DNA from: Loigolactobacillus binensis
Lineage (GTDB): Bacteria > Bacillota > Bacilli > Lactobacillales > Lactobacillaceae
Direction: 5' to 3'
Length of the DNA stretch: 64,000 bases
Assembly (NCBI RefSeq): GCF_005405165.1
Contig: NZ_BJDN01000002.1
Coordinates: 62,001-126,000, forward strand
Positions 61,513-64,000 of this stretch are shown piece by piece. The position numbers were made by a program, and so were the translations under genes. Each line of letters begins with the position of its first letter. Within the stretch, counting starts at the first letter, position 1. A model generated the notes under the pieces. That model was not told the DNA's origin. It made no database searches and saw only the letters and a list, made by a program, of their open reading frames with translations.

Positions 61513-62205
61513 GTGGAGCAAGAATTTTTAAACGAGTTACGTGATCGTTTTGGCATTGAGTACCGGAATGTTGATCTATTGACCGAAGCGTTCACCCAGT
61601 CCTCGTACGTAAATGAACATCCCAATTTAAAGTTACAAGATTACCAGCGCATCGAATTTCTCGGTGACGCCGTGATGGAATTAACGGTTTCGGAATATTT
61701 GTACAAAAAGTACCCCAATTATCCTGAAGGTAAATTGACCCGGTTACGGGCAGCAATCGTCTGTGAGGATAGTTTTAGTGCTTTTGCGCGGGAATGTCAC
61801 TTTGACCGTTACATCAAATTGGGCAAAGGTGAAGAGAAAAATGGTGCCCGTGATCGTAATTCACTTTTATGTGATATTTTTGAAAGCTTTGTTGGTTCAC
61901 TGTATTTAGATCAAGGAAAGGCTGCCGTTGGGCGGTTTGTGGCCCAAGTTGTTTTTCCTAAGGTTGAACAAGGCGCTTTTTCTTATGTGTTAGATCACAA
62001 AACCAACTTGCAAGAGTTTTTGCAAAAAGATGGTGAAGTGGAGATCAATTATCGCTTGGTCGCCGAAGCGGGGCCTGCCAATGACGCGCAGTTTACGGTG
62101 GAAGTCGTTGCCCGTGACCAAGTTTTAGGCCAAGGCACAGGTCACACCAAAAAGGCTGCGGAACAAGTGGCAGCCGAAGTGGCTTTGCGCAAATTACAAG
62201 CTTGA
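61513..62205 (+). CDS. rnc: Ribonuclease III
   Basis: 230 residues from a GTG start with AAAGGAG upstream. The catalytic signature is QRIEFLGDAVMELTVSEYL (about 44-62), with Glu and Asp metal ligands and a later DIFESFVGSLYLDQG. The double-stranded RNA-binding domain (about 158-228) ends in GTGHTKKAAEQVAAEVALRKL as a helix. It processes rRNA precursors and structured mRNAs. smc follows 22 nt later, as in other Firmicutes. Confidence 0.98.
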   Translation: MEQEFLNELRDRFGIEYRNVDLLTEAFTQSSYVNEHPNLKLQDYQRIEFLGDAVMELTVSEYLYKKYPNYPEGKLTRLRAAIVCEDSFSAFARECHFDRYIKLGKGEEKNGARDRNSLLCDIFESFVGSLYLDQGKAAVGRFVAQVVFPKVEQGAFSYVLDHKTNLQEFLQKDGEVEINYRLVAEAGPANDAQFTVEVVARDQVLGQGTGHTKKAAEQVAAEVALRKLQA

Positions 62206-62227
62206 TCACGAAAAGGAGCCTAGCAGT

Positions 62228-64000
62228 GTGCAACTTAAAACATTAGAAATCAATGGCTTTAAATCCTTTGCGGATAAAACGGTGATTCAATTTGATCACG
62301 GGCTTACCGGGATCGTCGGACCAAATGGCAGTGGGAAAAGTAATATCACGGAGGCGATCCGCTGGGCACTAGGCGAGCAGTCGGCTAAAAGCCTGCGCGG
62401 CGGTAAAATGCCGGATATTATTTTTGCCGGTTCCAGCGAACGTAAACCGCTGAATCGGGCGGAAGTGACCTTAACTTTCGATAATTCCGATCATCAGTTG
62501 AAGACAGAGTATGATCAAGTGAGTGTGACCCGGACCTTATATCGTGATGGGACTTCGGCCTTTTATTTAAATCAAAAAAGTTGTCGTCTAAAGGATATCG
62601 TTAATTTATTTATGGATTCTGGCCTTGGGCGAGAATCCTTTTCCATTATTTCACAAGGGAAAATTGCGGCTATTTTCAACAGTAAGCCGGAAGATCGCCG
62701 CGGAATTATTGAAGAAGCGGCCGGCGTTGTTAAATACAAGCAGCGCAAAAAAGAAGCGGATAGTCAATTGACGACCACCGCCGATAATTTGCACCGCGTC
62801 GCCGACATTATTGCCGAACTGGCCCAACAAGTGGAGCCTTTAAAAGAACAAAGCAGCTTGGCCAAAGATTATTTACAGCAAAAAAAGCAATTAGATCAAG
62901 TCACGAAAACACTTTTGGTGCGGCAGATCGAAAAGCAAGCGGCCAGTAAAACACAGCAACAGCAAGAACTAAAAGCGGCCCAAGAAAATGTACGTTTAGC
63001 CCAGCACAATCAAACCGCGTTTCAGACTAAGGTGACGGCACAAAAAGCGGCGCAGCAAAAAATCACCCAACGTTTGGATACCTTACAACAAGATCAATTG
63101 CGGATCACAAAACAACAGGCGGAATTAGCGGGGCAGGCGGAATTAGCCGGTGAACGGCGGCAGGTTGCCCAAGATAAGCTGACTGACCTGACGGCGGCTT
63201 TAAAAAAGCAACAGCAGCAACTGACTGCCTTACAGCAGACTTTGACTACTGAAAAAACCGCGCTGGCTCAGGCTGAGCAAGTTTTACAGCAGAAGCAGCA
63301 ATTAGTGAAGAATTATACGCAGGCCCAACAAGTCGATGAAGCGACTTTGAAACAAAAGGTGGAAAGCTTGCGGCAGGACTATATTGATCAGCTGCAGCAG
63401 CAGACAACTTTACACAATGAAGCTGTTTATTTAGCACGGGAGCAGCAACAAAGTCAAGTGCGCGATCAAAAGCAACAGGACCAACAAACTGCCTTAGCTG
63501 CGCAACAGCAGGCTTTGGCCCAGCAATTGACGGCGGCTAAGGCCCAAGCCACACAATTGCAGCACAAGGTGACCCAGCAGCAGCGCCAGCAACAGCAATT
63601 GGCGGATCAATTGGCCGCCAAGCAACAGCACTACGAGCAGCAGCAACAACAGTGGTATCAGGCCTTAGCCATCATGCAAAAGGCCCAAGCGCAGCAGGCT
63701 AGTTTGGCCGAAATGAAGGATGATTATAGTGGCTTCTACGCTGGGGTACGCGGGGTTTTAAAGCATAAGGCCCAGCTAAGCGGCGTTATTGGGGCGGTGG
63801 CGGAACTGTTGACCGTTCCGGCTAAATATAATCAAGCGCTGGAGGCTATTTTAGGCAATCAGTTACAGGCAGTGGTTGTCACCGATGAAGCGGCTGGTAA
63901 ACGCAGCATTACTTATTTGAAGCAGCAACGGCTGGGCCGCGCGACGTTTCTACCTTTGGCAGTGATGCAGCCCCAGCATTTAAGCAGCTTACAACAGCAA
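62228..64000 (+). CDS. smc: Chromosome segregation ATPase SMC, 3' end outside window
   Basis: The frame is open for 591 codons from the GTG at 62228 (AAGGAG upstream) to the window edge. The head shows Walker A GPNGSGKSNITEAIRW (about 33-48) and ALGEQSAKSLRGGKMPDIIFAGS, then the Q-loop region FSIISQGKIAAI. From about residue 170 a Gln-rich coiled coil extends to about 500; GGVIGAVAEL-type SGVIGAVAELLTVPAKY (about 519-534) opens the hinge. With ScpA and ScpB it forms condensin. The second coil and C-terminal head are missing. Confidence 0.98.
   Translation, partial: MQLKTLEINGFKSFADKTVIQFDHGLTGIVGPNGSGKSNITEAIRWALGEQSAKSLRGGKMPDIIFAGSSERKPLNRAEVTLTFDNSDHQLKTEYDQVSVTRTLYRDGTSAFYLNQKSCRLKDIVNLFMDSGLGRESFSIISQGKIAAIFNSKPEDRRGIIEEAAGVVKYKQRKKEADSQLTTTADNLHRVADIIAELAQQVEPLKEQSSLAKDYLQQKKQLDQVTKTLLVRQIEKQAASKTQQQQELKAAQENVRLAQHNQTAFQTKVTAQKAAQQKITQRLDTLQQDQLRITKQQAELAGQAELAGERRQVAQDKLTDLTAALKKQQQQLTALQQTLTTEKTALAQAEQVLQQKQQLVKNYTQAQQVDEATLKQKVESLRQDYIDQLQQQTTLHNEAVYLAREQQQSQVRDQKQQDQQTALAAQQQALAQQLTAAKAQATQLQHKVTQQQRQQQQLADQLAAKQQHYEQQQQQWYQALAIMQKAQAQQASLAEMKDDYSGFYAGVRGVLKHKAQLSGVIGAVAELLTVPAKYNQALEAILGNQLQAVVVTDEAAGKRSITYLKQQRLGRATFLPLAVMQPQHLSSLQQQ

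Noticed and set aside
1-64000. Prophage, insertion sequence or genomic island
   Set aside because: No transposase, integrase or phage gene is seen, and gene order follows the conserved Lactobacillales pattern throughout.

Overview
The window is a continuous stretch of chromosomal core genome from a low-to-moderate GC Gram-positive bacterium of the order Lactobacillales, most likely a member of the Lactobacillaceae. This is suggested by the gene orders rplU-prp-rpmA, efp-asp23-nusB-folD-xseA-xseB-ispA-tlyA-argR-recN, gmk-rpoZ-coaBC-priA-fmt-rsmB-stp-pknB-rsgA-rpe-thiN and yloU-fakA-recG-plsX-acpP-rnc-smc. Other pointers are a long Lactobacillus-type PepX, the PASTA kinase, an L27 with a Prp-cleaved N-terminal extension, and GlnR control of glnA. 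I cannot name the species. No insertion sequence, prophage, CRISPR array or rRNA is visible. One tRNA gene (Arg, anticodon UCU) is present. TTG start codons are frequent, with about nine genes whose ribosome binding site points to TTG.

Layout. Positions 1-1600 hold a truncated HD-domain protein, a universal stress protein and a YodB-like redox regulator. Positions 1604-5549 hold the phenylalanyl-tRNA synthetase operon (pheS-pheT) behind a Phe T-box. Positions 5600-11110 hold mltG, udk, greA and the cell-envelope stress system liaF-liaS-liaR. Positions 11120-18672 are mostly envelope genes: a YfhO-type membrane protein, a class B PBP with a long structured leader, a nucleoid-associated protein, an L,D-transpeptidase and an SMR transporter. 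Positions 18957-26281 hold rpmG, a 5-formyl-THF cyclo-ligase, a rhomboid protease, yqgQ, glcK, an inactive-looking rhodanese, miaA, ynbB and glnR-glnA with a clear GlnR operator. Positions 26450-29968 hold pepX, an unrecognised gene that seems to start at ATT, a DUF2628-like membrane protein and tRNA-Arg.

From 30076 rightward the genes are almost all co-oriented housekeeping genes for ribosome assembly, translation, folate and isoprenoid metabolism, DNA repair, nucleotide and CoA metabolism, envelope signalling, lipid synthesis and chromosome segregation. They end in a truncated smc at the right edge. The only minus-strand genes there are a small probable YolD-like gene under two LexA-type boxes, rpmB, and an unrecognised gene.

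The most unusual element is a perfect-period array of three 106-bp tandem repeats between coaBC and priA (44339-44656), followed by a fourth partial copy that merges into the priA leader. Each unit carries a 9-bp perfect hairpin, a second imperfect hairpin and a 25-codon open frame ending in a double stop. I know of no described family for it. Other items worth checking are the dual LexA boxes at 41349-41389, the two-hairpin leader of rpmG, the structured leader of the PBP gene, and the ATT-start gene at 29041.
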